Shown here piece after piece: positions 1 to 5,704 of a stretch of 9,914 nt of DNA; within the stretch, counting starts at the first letter, position 1, and the number at the start of each line of letters is the position of its first letter. The notes below the pieces were generated by a model. That model was given only the letters and a program-made list of their open reading frames with translations, ran no database searches and was not told the origin of the DNA. The stretch comes from Scatomorpha sp964535405 (GTDB taxonomy: Bacteria > Bacillota > Clostridia > Oscillospirales > Oscillospiraceae): the NCBI GenBank assembly GCA_964535405.1, contig CAZHUG010000068.1, positions 1 through 9,914 on the forward strand, read 5' to 3'. Made by a program: the position numbers and the translations under genes.

Positions 1-704
1 GGGCAAACGGATACAGAACGGTATCCATAATTCAGGCAGCATTGACCGCGCTGTTATTCATAAGCCTGCCGCTTTGGAAGGCTCAAAATAATAAGCAGGC
101 CGATGAGCAGTGCGCCCCGCCTGCACTCAAGTTTTCAGCCGTGCTTAAAATAAAGGGCGTCAAGAACATCCTTCTGGCGTTTTTTGCCTATTGCGGGCTT
201 GAATCCACAACGGGACTCTGGGCAAGCAGCTATCTTGTTTTAGCCCGCGGTGTAGGAGCTCAGCGGGCCGCGAGCTATGCTTCGTTCTTCTTTCTCGGCA
301 TCACGCTCGGGCGTCTTTTGTCCGGCTTTTTTGCAGATAAGCTGGGCGATAAGAGGATGATTAAAATCGGCTTGTCGGTGATACTTGTCGGCATCGCGGC
401 GCTTTGGGCACCGCTTGAAACAAACCTGCTCGGCTTATGCGGCCTCGTCATCATCGGGCTGGGCTGCGCGCCTGTATATCCATCGATTATCCACTCAACT
501 CCGGCAAACTTCGGCGCGGAAAACTCGCAAGCCATCGTGGGCATACAGATGGCGAGCGCCTACACCGGCTCAACGCTCATACCGCCGCTCTTCGGACTCA
601 TCGCCGATAAAGTTAACATTGGACTTCTTCCGCCGTTTCTTCTAATTTTTGCTCTGATTATGATGGTCATGACAGAGAGATTGAACCGGAGTGTTTCAGC
701 CTGA
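1..704 (+). CDS. MFS transporter, C-terminal part (5' end outside window)
   Basis: The reading frame is open from base 3 to the stop at 702-704, so this is the 3' part of a gene that begins before the window (about 233 codons visible). The protein is a chain of hydrophobic helices. Around bases 310-350 lies a GRLLSGFFADKLGDKR segment, the charged inter-helix loop signature of the major facilitator superfamily (G-R-x3-G-x3-D-x2-G); its place near the start of what is seen fits the second six-helix half. A later GLGCAPVYPSIIHSTP helix, GAENSQAIVGIQMASAYTGS and a final helix before a basic tail resemble bacterial sugar/drug-type MFS proteins. The substrate cannot be told from this fragment. An in-frame TTG at 42 is not a credible start because the frame runs on upstream. 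The gene converges on cytX and shares a terminator with it. Confidence 0.85.
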   Translation, partial: ANGYRTVSIIQAALTALLFISLPLWKAQNNKQADEQCAPPALKFSAVLKIKGVKNILLAFFAYCGLESTTGLWASSYLVLARGVGAQRAASYASFFFLGITLGRLLSGFFADKLGDKRMIKIGLSVILVGIAALWAPLETNLLGLCGLVIIGLGCAPVYPSIIHSTPANFGAENSQAIVGIQMASAYTGSTLIPPLFGLIADKVNIGLLPPFLLIFALIMMVMTERLNRSVSA

Positions 705-736
705 CTGTGAAAAGTAATACGCCTCTCAAATACAAA

Positions 737-769
737 CTGTCGCCGCAAAGATAAGCTTTGCGGCGACAG
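737..769. terminator. Bidirectional intrinsic terminator between MFS gene and cytX
   Basis: A perfect 14-bp inverted repeat (arms 737-750 CTGTCGCCGCAAAG and 756-769) with a 5-nt loop lies between two convergent stop codons, 32 nt after the MFS stop and 26 nt after the cytX stop. The T-rich flank is better on the minus strand (TTTGTATTTG after the stem) than on the plus strand, so it should work best for the thiE-thiD-cytX transcript while also blocking read-through from the left. Confidence 0.75.
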
Positions 770-795
770 CCATATTAAAACAGCTTATATTTAAA

Positions 796-1968
796 TCAGC
801 TCTCCGCCCTCTTCGGCATCAGCTTCGCAACCGCGATGCACAGCAGGAAGGTGAGCAGCATGTCAGGCAAGGTGTTTCCAAGCGGTATATCAAGCTGCAT
901 CAACAGCCGGTATATGACAAATCCGATGAACCATACTGCCAGATTTGACACAGAGAAGCCAAGCTGGAAATTATCACGCTTGAGCACGAAATAGTCCGCA
1001 AGTTGAACTGCAATCATCGGCGCAAACACAGAGCCGATAAGATAGAGGAAGCCTGTGATATCGTCCATCGGGAAGAGTATAGCCGCCACAGTTCCGACGA
1101 CTGTCACGACAATTGCAACCCACTTGGCATTGAGCTTTTTCGACAGCGACTCACTGGAGATGCCCGCGGACAGCGCGTCCATGAAGGTTGTCGTCACGGT
1201 GGAGAGCACCAGAATGACGAGTGCCGCGATGCCGAGCCCCGCCTTTACCATGATCATCGCAATGTCATACTCGCCCGTGTAGATCGCAGCGCCCATGCCG
1301 ATGACATACATCCAGCAGGATGTGAAGCCATAAACTAGTGTACTCGTCATAGCGCCCGCAAAGGGCTTTTCCGCCTGCCTTGTGTAGTCGCTTATGAGCG
1401 GCATCCAGGACAGCGGCATGGCAACTGCAAGTTCAACGGCCGCGCCAAAGCTTATCGCCTCGCCCAGGCCCCCGCCGCTCGTCTCGCCGCTTGAGAAAAT
1501 GACCTTGCACAGCACAAGCGTAAGAATAAACAGCGCCGCCATTGCGATTTTATTTATAGGCCCAAGGTTCGTGATCCCGACAAGAATCCACAGGAGTATC
1601 AGCACACCGATAACCACGCACCAGACCCACATATCCACGTCGAAGATGCCTCTCACGGCGAGAGCCCCGTCATAGATCATTATGGATGTCCAGCCCACAA
1701 GCTGGAGCACGTTGAGTGCGCAGAACAGAAGTCCGCCCTTCTGACCGAAGCTCATTTTGACAGTTTCCATGGCACTGCGTTCGGTTCTTGCGCCTATGTA
1801 TCCCGCGAAAAACAGCATGGTGCAGCCGATTATATGCCCGATAATGATTGCGGCAAGTCCCTTTGACATGCCGAGCGGCGCAAAATACGCGCCCGTCATG
1901 ATTTCGGCTATTGAGACCGCTGCACCGAACCAGATCAGTCCGTTTTGAAAGCTCGTCGTCTTTTTCAT
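796..1968 (-). CDS. cytX: CytX-like NCS1 transporter, predicted hydroxymethylpyrimidine (HMP) permease
   Basis: This 390-aa polytopic membrane protein belongs to the nucleobase:cation symporter-1 family. The N-terminus (QNGLIWFGAAVSIAEIMTGA, then a second helix with IIIGHIIGC) and the central SWMPLISDYTRQAEKPFAGA segment match the NCS1/CytX pattern; the latter is the conserved W-x-P-x3-DY-x-R loop. About 10-12 membrane helices are apparent. CytX is the usual companion of thiamine genes under TPP riboswitches and is thought to import HMP, the substrate of the ThiD encoded just upstream. Its ATG overlaps the thiD stop codon (ATGA, 1965-1968), and its own ribosome site is weak, which implies translational coupling. 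It is the last gene of the thiE-thiD-cytX operon. Family assignment is strong; HMP as substrate is inferred from the family and the operon. Confidence 0.9.
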   Translation of the reverse strand: MKKTTSFQNGLIWFGAAVSIAEIMTGAYFAPLGMSKGLAAIIIGHIIGCTMLFFAGYIGARTERSAMETVKMSFGQKGGLLFCALNVLQLVGWTSIMIYDGALAVRGIFDVDMWVWCVVIGVLILLWILVGITNLGPINKIAMAALFILTLVLCKVIFSSGETSGGGLGEAISFGAAVELAVAMPLSWMPLISDYTRQAEKPFAGAMTSTLVYGFTSCWMYVIGMGAAIYTGEYDIAMIMVKAGLGIAALVILVLSTVTTTFMDALSAGISSESLSKKLNAKWVAIVVTVVGTVAAILFPMDDITGFLYLIGSVFAPMIAVQLADYFVLKRDNFQLGFSVSNLAVWFIGFVIYRLLMQLDIPLGNTLPDMLLTFLLCIAVAKLMPKRAES

Positions 1969-2774
1969 CCATTTACCTGCCTGCGGTGCCCGGGCTTGAG
2001 GTCATAGGCGTGATCTAAAGGGCCGGAGCCCTTGCCGAGATCAAGCTGGGCCTCCAGTGCCCCGGAGATATAGGCCTTCGCTTTGCTGACAGAGTCCACT
2101 AACGAATAACCCCTGGCAAGAAATGACGCAATCGCCGATGAGAGCGTACAGCCCGTACCGTGAGTGTTCGGGTTGTCGATTCTGCGGCCCTTGAACCAGC
2201 TCGCCTCGCCCCCCTTCCAGAGAACGTCGTTTGCATCGTTGAGCTGATGCCCGCCCTTGCACAGCACGGCGCAGCCATAGCGCTCTGAAATACGCTTTGC
2301 CGCCTCTAGCATGTCGTCGGCAGACTTAATGCTCATCTCCGCGAGAATTTCAGACTCAGGTATATTGGGCGTGGCGACAAGCGCAAGCGGCAGCAGCTCA
2401 TGAACCATGCTGACTATCGCGTCGTCCTTCAGGAGCTTGGAGCCGGAGGTGGAGACCATAACAGGGTCCAGCACAACGTTCCGCGCGCCGTACAGGCGAA
2501 GCTTTTCGGCAATGACCGTGATAAGTTCTGCGTTCGAAACCATGCCAATCTTGACCGCATCAGGAAAAATATCGGTAAAAATTGCATCCAGCTGCTTAGC
2601 CAGAAACGGAGGATTGACCTCCAAAATGTCTGTAACGCCGGTAGTATTCTGGGCAGTTAAAGCCGTTATGGCGCTCATGGCGAACACGCCATTCATCGTC
2701 ATGGTTTTAATATCTGCCTGGATGCCGGCGCCTCCGCTGGAATCACTTCCAGCGATTGTCAATGCTGTTTTCAT
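1965..2774 (-). CDS. thiD: Bifunctional HMP kinase / HMP-phosphate kinase ThiD
   Basis: ThiD phosphorylates hydroxymethylpyrimidine twice to give HMP-pyrophosphate, one of the two substrates of ThiE. The 269-aa protein has the full ribokinase-like signature set: TIAGSDSSGGAGIQADIK at residues 6-23 (substrate and glycine-rich region), DPVMVSTSG near 103-111, TPNIPESEIL near 135-144, KGGH at 173-176, and the anion hole/catalytic NTHGTGCTLSS at 203-213 with Cys209. Length is normal for the family (about 260-275 aa). The ATG at 2774 is preceded by AAAGGGG at a good distance, so the start is well supported. It lies 130 nt downstream of thiE and overlaps cytX by 4 nt. Beyond the shared TPP riboswitch far upstream, the thiE-thiD spacer has a hairpin that might add local control. 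Confidence 0.96.
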   Translation of the reverse strand: MKTALTIAGSDSSGGAGIQADIKTMTMNGVFAMSAITALTAQNTTGVTDILEVNPPFLAKQLDAIFTDIFPDAVKIGMVSNAELITVIAEKLRLYGARNVVLDPVMVSTSGSKLLKDDAIVSMVHELLPLALVATPNIPESEILAEMSIKSADDMLEAAKRISERYGCAVLCKGGHQLNDANDVLWKGGEASWFKGRRIDNPNTHGTGCTLSSAIASFLARGYSLVDSVSKAKAYISGALEAQLDLGKGSGPLDHAYDLKPGHRRQVNG

Positions 2775-2812
2775 AAGAATCCCCTTTCATTTTCAGCAAA
2801 TGTTTTTATATA

Positions 2813-2843
2813 GCGACGCAAGGTGGTGCCCCCAATGCGCCGC
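2813..2843 (-). other. Hairpin in the 130-nt thiE-thiD spacer
   Basis: The spacer between the thiE stop (2905) and the thiD start (2774) is unusually long for this operon. Read on the minus strand it contains GCGGCGCA, a 15-nt G/C-rich loop, and TGCGTCGC, an 8-bp stem with one G-U pair. A second small repeat GCCTGTGCAGGC lies beside it (about 2854-2865). There is no U-tract after the stem, so it does not look like a terminator. It could be an mRNA processing or stability element. I see no convincing promoter or gene in the spacer. Confidence 0.4.
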
Positions 2844-2904
2844 TTGAAAACAGCCTGTGCAGGCCGTATTTCACACAATATTGAATTATTTTACAGCTTG
2901 GCTC

Positions 2905-3540
2905 CTACATAAGCCCCAGCGCAAGCTCGCGCAGCTCCTGCGCCGCCGCCCTGACATCCGGCTGGGCAAACAGCGCGGAGACCACTGCCACGCCGGCAAG
3001 GCCGCAACCTTTCAGTTGCAGGATGTTGCTTTTATTTATCCCCGCAATAGCTATTGCGGGAATCTTCACCGCGGCTGTAATATCACACATGGTTTGTCTC
3101 GTCATCGGGATAGCGTCGGCCTTCGTGCCGGTCGCAAACGCTGCGCCTATGCCCAGATAGTCCGCGCCCCAGCGCTCGGCTTGCAGAGCCTCCTCCACCG
3201 TGTGGGCGGTGACGCCGATAATCTTGTCCGGCCCGAGAAGCCGCCTGGCGTCGCCGGCTTCCATGTCGCTCTGGCCGATGTGCACGCCGTCTGCGCCGCA
3301 GCGCAGGGCGATCCCGACATTATCGTTTATGACAAACGGAACACCCAGCTCCCGGCACAGCGGGGCAATGATCATTGCCTCTGCCAGAAAGTCTTCGTAG
3401 GACAAGTTTTTCTCCCGCAGCTGCACAAAGCTTGCGCCGCCGGAGACTGCCGCCTCGACCTGTGAGCTCAGAGCAGAGCCATTGAGCCAGCTGCGGTCTG
3501 TGACCGCGTATAGTAAAAGCGTCTTTGCATCAAAAGCCAT
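2905..3540 (-). CDS. thiE: Thiamine-phosphate synthase ThiE
   Basis: ThiE joins HMP-PP with hydroxyethylthiazole phosphate to make thiamine monophosphate. The 211-aa protein is a TIM barrel with all family landmarks: LYAVTD at 10-15, QLREKN at 40-45 (pyrophosphate contact), INDNVGIALRCGADGVHIGQ in the middle (Mg and pyrophosphate binding), GVTAHTVEEA, then GADYLGIGAAFATGTKADA (family GxVFPTxTK, here GAAFATGTK) and PAIAIAGI near the C-terminus (family usually AIGGI). The start is the ATG at 3538-3540, preceded by AGGAGG with 7-nt spacing; a longer frame reaching 3609 would run through the riboswitch terminator and is rejected. First gene of the operon, directly under a TPP riboswitch, so its own final product controls it. 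Confidence 0.96.
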   Translation of the reverse strand: MAFDAKTLLLYAVTDRSWLNGSALSSQVEAAVSGGASFVQLREKNLSYEDFLAEAMIIAPLCRELGVPFVINDNVGIALRCGADGVHIGQSDMEAGDARRLLGPDKIIGVTAHTVEEALQAERWGADYLGIGAAFATGTKADAIPMTRQTMCDITAAVKIPAIAIAGINKSNILQLKGCGLAGVAVVSALFAQPDVRAAAQELRELALGLM

Positions 3541-3557
3541 TTTTATCCTCCTAAAAC

Positions 3558-3595
3558 AAAAAAACCGCAAACATACCCGTTTGGTATATTTGCGG
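3558..3595 (-). terminator. Riboswitch-controlled intrinsic terminator upstream of thiE
   Basis: On the minus strand CCGCAAATATACC, a 5-nt loop AAACG, and GGTATGTTTGCGG form a 13-bp stem (one G-U pair) followed directly by seven T (3558-3564). It lies between the TPP aptamer and the thiE ribosome site, the usual place of an OFF-switch terminator. Its 3' arm is also perfectly complementary over 9 nt to a stem strand inside the aptamer (3655-3663), which gives a simple antiterminator. Confidence 0.9.
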
Positions 3596-3612
3596 CAATA
3601 TCGCTGCAATAT

Positions 3613-3696
3613 TTCCCTACGTTGGCATGATCCAAATCAGGTTGGGTAAAAACCTTGCGGTTTACTCTCAGCCCGCGCATAGCAGACTCCCCTTTG
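3613..3696 (-). ncRNA. TPP riboswitch (THI element) controlling thiE-thiD-cytX
   Basis: Read on the minus strand, the conserved TPP aptamer elements occur in order: GGGGAGTC (3685-3692), the pyrimidine-sensing CTGAGA (3666-3671), a P3 hairpin GTAAACC-GCAA-GGTTTTTAC, then ACCTGATTTGGATCATGCC and AACGTAGGGAA (3613-3646). This matches the THI-box consensus closely. A terminator follows about 18 nt downstream. Binding of thiamine pyrophosphate should favour that terminator and shut off the salvage operon. Confidence 0.96.
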
Positions 3697-3704
3697 TGCT
3701 CCTA

Positions 3705-3733
3705 ACTATAAACCTCTTTCCGCTAATATGCAA
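3705..3733 (-). promoter_or_regulatory. Sigma-A-type promoter of the thiE operon
   Basis: On the minus strand TTGCAT (3728-3733), a 17-nt spacer and TATAGT (3705-3710) form a good housekeeping promoter. The predicted start, about 3698, falls just before the first base of the TPP aptamer, which supports the call. Confidence 0.75.
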
Positions 3734-3783
3734 CTATTTTTTCTCCTGCAAATTTTTGTGCGCGCAAACGCGCCTCAAGGGTC

Positions 3784-3812
3784 TTGACAAGCCGGCGGCA
3801 GAGTGGCATAAT
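3784..3812 (+). promoter_or_regulatory. Sigma-A-type promoter of the thiW-thiM operon
   Basis: TTGACA (3784-3789), a 17-nt spacer and CATAAT (3807-3812) form a near-consensus promoter. The expected start around 3819 is just upstream of the second TPP aptamer. Its -35 lies about 50 bp from the -35 of the divergent thiE promoter. Confidence 0.8.
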
Positions 3813-3823
3813 AATTTCATCAA

Positions 3824-3906
3824 TACAGGGGAGCTTGCAAGGCAGGCTGAGAGGAAGCGATCGCTTCGACCCTTCACCTGATGTGGGTAATGCCAACGTA
3901 GGAAGT
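3824..3906 (+). ncRNA. TPP riboswitch (THI element) controlling thiW-thiM
   Basis: The plus strand carries a second full TPP aptamer: ACAGGGGAGC at the 5' side (3825-3834), CTGAGA (3847-3852), a P3 hairpin GGAAGCGATCGCTTC, then ACCCTTCACCTGATGTGG (3869-3886), TAATGCCAACG and TAGGAA. It is clearly different in sequence from the one on the other strand outside the conserved boxes, so it is not a recent inverted copy. A terminator follows at 3927-3961. Confidence 0.95.
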
Positions 3907-3926
3907 AGCTTATACTGACTTTGTCG

Positions 3927-3961
3927 ACAGGAACACCCGCATTGTGGTGCTCCTGTTTTTT
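3927..3961 (+). terminator. Riboswitch-controlled intrinsic terminator upstream of thiW
   Basis: ACAGGAACACC, a short loop around CGCATTGT, and GGTGCTCCTGT form an 11-bp stem with one A-C mismatch, followed by a run of six T ending at 3961. It stands directly behind the TPP aptamer. The 3' arm (GCTCCTGT) can alternatively pair with ACAGGGGAGC at the 5' edge of the aptamer, with a small bulge, which may be the antiterminator. Confidence 0.85.
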
Positions 3962-4226
3962 CACTTCACAAAGAAAGGTCGTGTCAGGCAGAGAAAATTT
4001 CGGCCCCGGCGATGAGCCGGAGCGAACAGAGGGGGAGCACCCTATGTCCGTGCCGCCACAGAATAATAACAGCGATGGGAAGCCGTGTTCCGGCGTGAGA
4101 GGAAGCCAGTGAGCTTTTACCGCAATGCAAAAGCAGAACGCAATCTGCCTTGTATTCTCCCGTGGGAGAGCCGCTGTTTATGCCGTGGTTTCTCTTACTA
4201 CATTATCTTTTGAGGAGTTATTAAAA
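3962..4226 (+). other. Long hairpin-rich leader between the TPP terminator and thiW
   Basis: About 265 nt without a convincing gene separate the riboswitch terminator from thiW. The stretch holds several potential hairpins in a row: CCGGC-GATGA-GCCGG (4006-4020), GCCG-TGTTC-CGGC (4082-4094), GCTTTT/AAAAGC (4113-4134), GCAGA-ACGCAA-TCTGC (4133-4148) and TCTCC-CGTG-GGAGA (4156-4169). A 22-codon open frame with a good ribosome site also lies here (4044-4112). The layout is that of a second RNA regulatory element or a leader-peptide system. I do not recognise it as a known riboswitch. Confidence 0.45.
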
Positions 4227-4730
4227 ATGCAAAACAAAACCAAAAAATTAGCTCTGGCAGGGATTTTCTGTGCGCTCGCGGTTGTAGGCAGCTTCATTTC
4301 CTTCCCTGTATTCATGAGCAAATGCGCACCCGTTCAGCACATGGTCAACATACTGTGCGCCGTGACTCTCGGCCCCTGGTACGGAGTCGGCGTCGCCTTT
4401 GTGGCGAGCCTTTTGCGCAACCTGCTCGGCCTGGGCAGTCTGATGGCCTTTCCCGGCAGCATGTGCGGTGCATTGCTGTGCGGATTGGTCTATTGGCGCA
4501 CAAAAAACGTCCCGGTTACACTGATTGGCGAGGTTTTCGGCACAAGCGTCATCGGCGGCTTTCTCGCCTACCCTGTCGCAACCCTTTTCATGGGCGTTGA
4601 CGCAGCCGCCGTCGCCGTATACGCCTATGTCGTGCCTTTTTTGGTCTCTACCACAGGCGGCGCAATACTTGCCGGAATCCTTATCGCCGCCCTGAAGAAG
4701 GCCGGAGTGCTCGAAAAAATTGCCGCTTGA
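4227..4730 (+). CDS. thiW: ThiW, thiazole-specific substrate-binding (S) component of an ECF transporter
   Basis: ThiW is the membrane substrate-capture subunit of an energy-coupling-factor transporter thought to import hydroxyethylthiazole, the substrate of ThiM encoded next. The 167-aa protein is mostly hydrophobic with about six membrane helices. It carries the ThiW hallmark CAPVQHMVNILCAVTLGP (33-50), then SLLRNLLGLGSLMAFPGSMC (61-80), matching the family's RN-x-L-G-x-G-S/T-x-AFPGSM pattern. The ATG at 4227 has GAGGAG nine bases upstream; a longer in-frame start at 4125 would lie within the structured leader and lacks a comparable site. No ECF ATPases or EcfT are in the window, so it presumably uses a shared energizing module encoded elsewhere. 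thiM follows after 13 nt, in one operon under the TPP riboswitch. Confidence 0.93.
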   Translation: MQNKTKKLALAGIFCALAVVGSFISFPVFMSKCAPVQHMVNILCAVTLGPWYGVGVAFVASLLRNLLGLGSLMAFPGSMCGALLCGLVYWRTKNVPVTLIGEVFGTSVIGGFLAYPVATLFMGVDAAAVAVYAYVVPFLVSTTGGAILAGILIAALKKAGVLEKIAA

Positions 4731-4743
4731 TTGGAGACCTGTA

Positions 4744-5574
4744 ATGCTTCCCTTTTCGCGTCTGGATGAAATTCGTGCGCAGCGCCCGCTGCTGCACTGC
4801 ATATCAAATATCGTCTCCGCCAACGACTGCGCGAATCTCGCGCTGGCGGTGGGGGCCGGCCCGATCATGGCGCAAGCACCCCAGGAAACTGCGGAGATAA
4901 CAGCCGCGAGCCGCGCTGTTGTATTAAACACAGGCACACCCAGCGAGGATAAATTTCTCGCCTGTCTGCACTCTGCAAGGACTGCAAATGAACTTTCCAT
5001 ACCCTCTGTGCTCGATCCCGTCGGCATTGCCGCCAGCAGCTGGAGGCTCAAGCATACCGAGGAGCTTTTATCTGCGTTCTCGCCGGGTATCCTGCGTGTC
5101 AATTTCAGCGAGGCGCAGACTCTTCTGCATCTGGAGGGCGCAAACCACGGCGTGGACAGTCCGTCAGCGGGCCTTGTCGCCCAGCGTCTTGCCTGCGCTC
5201 TCGGTCTTGCCACGAAGCTCGGCAGCACCGTTCTGCTCACGGGCGAGGATGATCTCGTCACAGACGGGGTAAGGCTGCTGCGCATCTCCGGCGGAAGTGA
5301 CGAGATGACGCGGGTCACCGGAACGGGCTGCATGCTCTCTGTGCTCTGCGGCGCATTCCTGGCCGTTGAGCCCGACTGCGTTCTAGCCGCCACACTGGCC
5401 TCCTCGTTCTGGAAGCTCTGCTCCGGCATAGCGCAGGAGCGCTCAGCCGGGCGCGGTGTCGGAAGCTTTGCAGTTGCATTGCTCGACGCGGCATCGTGGA
5501 TGGACAGTAATCGTTTTGCAAAGGCAATTAGTAATGGTGAAAATTGCGTCGTAGAACGCATCAATAATCCCTGA
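4744..5574 (+). CDS. thiM: Hydroxyethylthiazole kinase ThiM
   Basis: ThiM phosphorylates 4-methyl-5-hydroxyethylthiazole, giving the second substrate of ThiE. The 276-aa protein has the ribokinase-like ThiM pattern: LLHCISNIVSANDCANLAL (16-34), VGAGPIMAQAPQE (36-48), LNTGTPS (61-67), VLDPVGIAAS (89-98), RVNFSEAQ (118-125, family R-x-N-x-SE), LLTGEDDLVTDG (164-175) and the catalytic VTGTGCMLS with Cys196. The chosen ATG at 4744 has GGAGA about 7 nt upstream; an in-frame TTG at 4720 would overlap thiW and is less likely. It closes the thiW-thiM operon and is followed by a strong hairpin. Length and motifs are intact, so it should be active. Confidence 0.95.
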   Translation: MLPFSRLDEIRAQRPLLHCISNIVSANDCANLALAVGAGPIMAQAPQETAEITAASRAVVLNTGTPSEDKFLACLHSARTANELSIPSVLDPVGIAASSWRLKHTEELLSAFSPGILRVNFSEAQTLLHLEGANHGVDSPSAGLVAQRLACALGLATKLGSTVLLTGEDDLVTDGVRLLRISGGSDEMTRVTGTGCMLSVLCGAFLAVEPDCVLAATLASSFWKLCSGIAQERSAGRGVGSFAVALLDAASWMDSNRFAKAISNGENCVVERINNP

Positions 5575-5601
5575 ACCGATTTCTAATGATATTAATACAG
5601 A

Positions 5602-5633
5602 GAAGCTTTCGGAACAATTGTTCTGAAAGCTTC
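5602..5633 (+). terminator. Terminator-like hairpin after thiM
   Basis: GAAGCTTTCGGAAC (5602-5615), loop AATT, and GTTCTGAAAGCTTC (5620-5633) form a 14-bp stem with one G-U pair, 27 nt after the thiM stop. The T-tract behind it is short (TTAAGTTT), so termination may be partial. Confidence 0.65.
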
Positions 5634-5704
5634 TTAAGTTTGATATCCTATGATATACTGTCAAAACAGCTTGTTATCATCGGGCATTTTGGGAGGCTTA
5701 GTCT

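Noticed and set aside
2857..3465. 202-codon open frame on the plus strand
   Set aside because: Antisense shadow of thiE; the translation has no family features.
3541..3609. N-terminal extension of thiE by 23 codons
   Set aside because: It would run through the riboswitch terminator and lacks a ribosome site, whereas ATG 3540 has a perfect AGGAGG.
4051..4115. Possible cobalamin riboswitch in the thiW leader (GCCAC ... GGGAAG ... AAGCCAG resemblance)
   Set aside because: The B12-box core with GCNACTGT in the right order and the upstream GGGAA-GGTG-AATCC block are not present, and neighbours are unrelated to B12. Kept only as part of an unassigned structured leader.
4248..5564. 438-codon open frame on the minus strand
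   Set aside because: It lies fully antisense to thiW and thiM, whose family motifs are clear. Its translation is low-complexity and matches no family; it is a shadow of GC-biased codons.
5640..5668. Promoter before the methyltransferase (TATACT at 5654-5659)
   Set aside because: The -10-like hexamer has no acceptable -35 at 16-18 nt; too weak to annotate.
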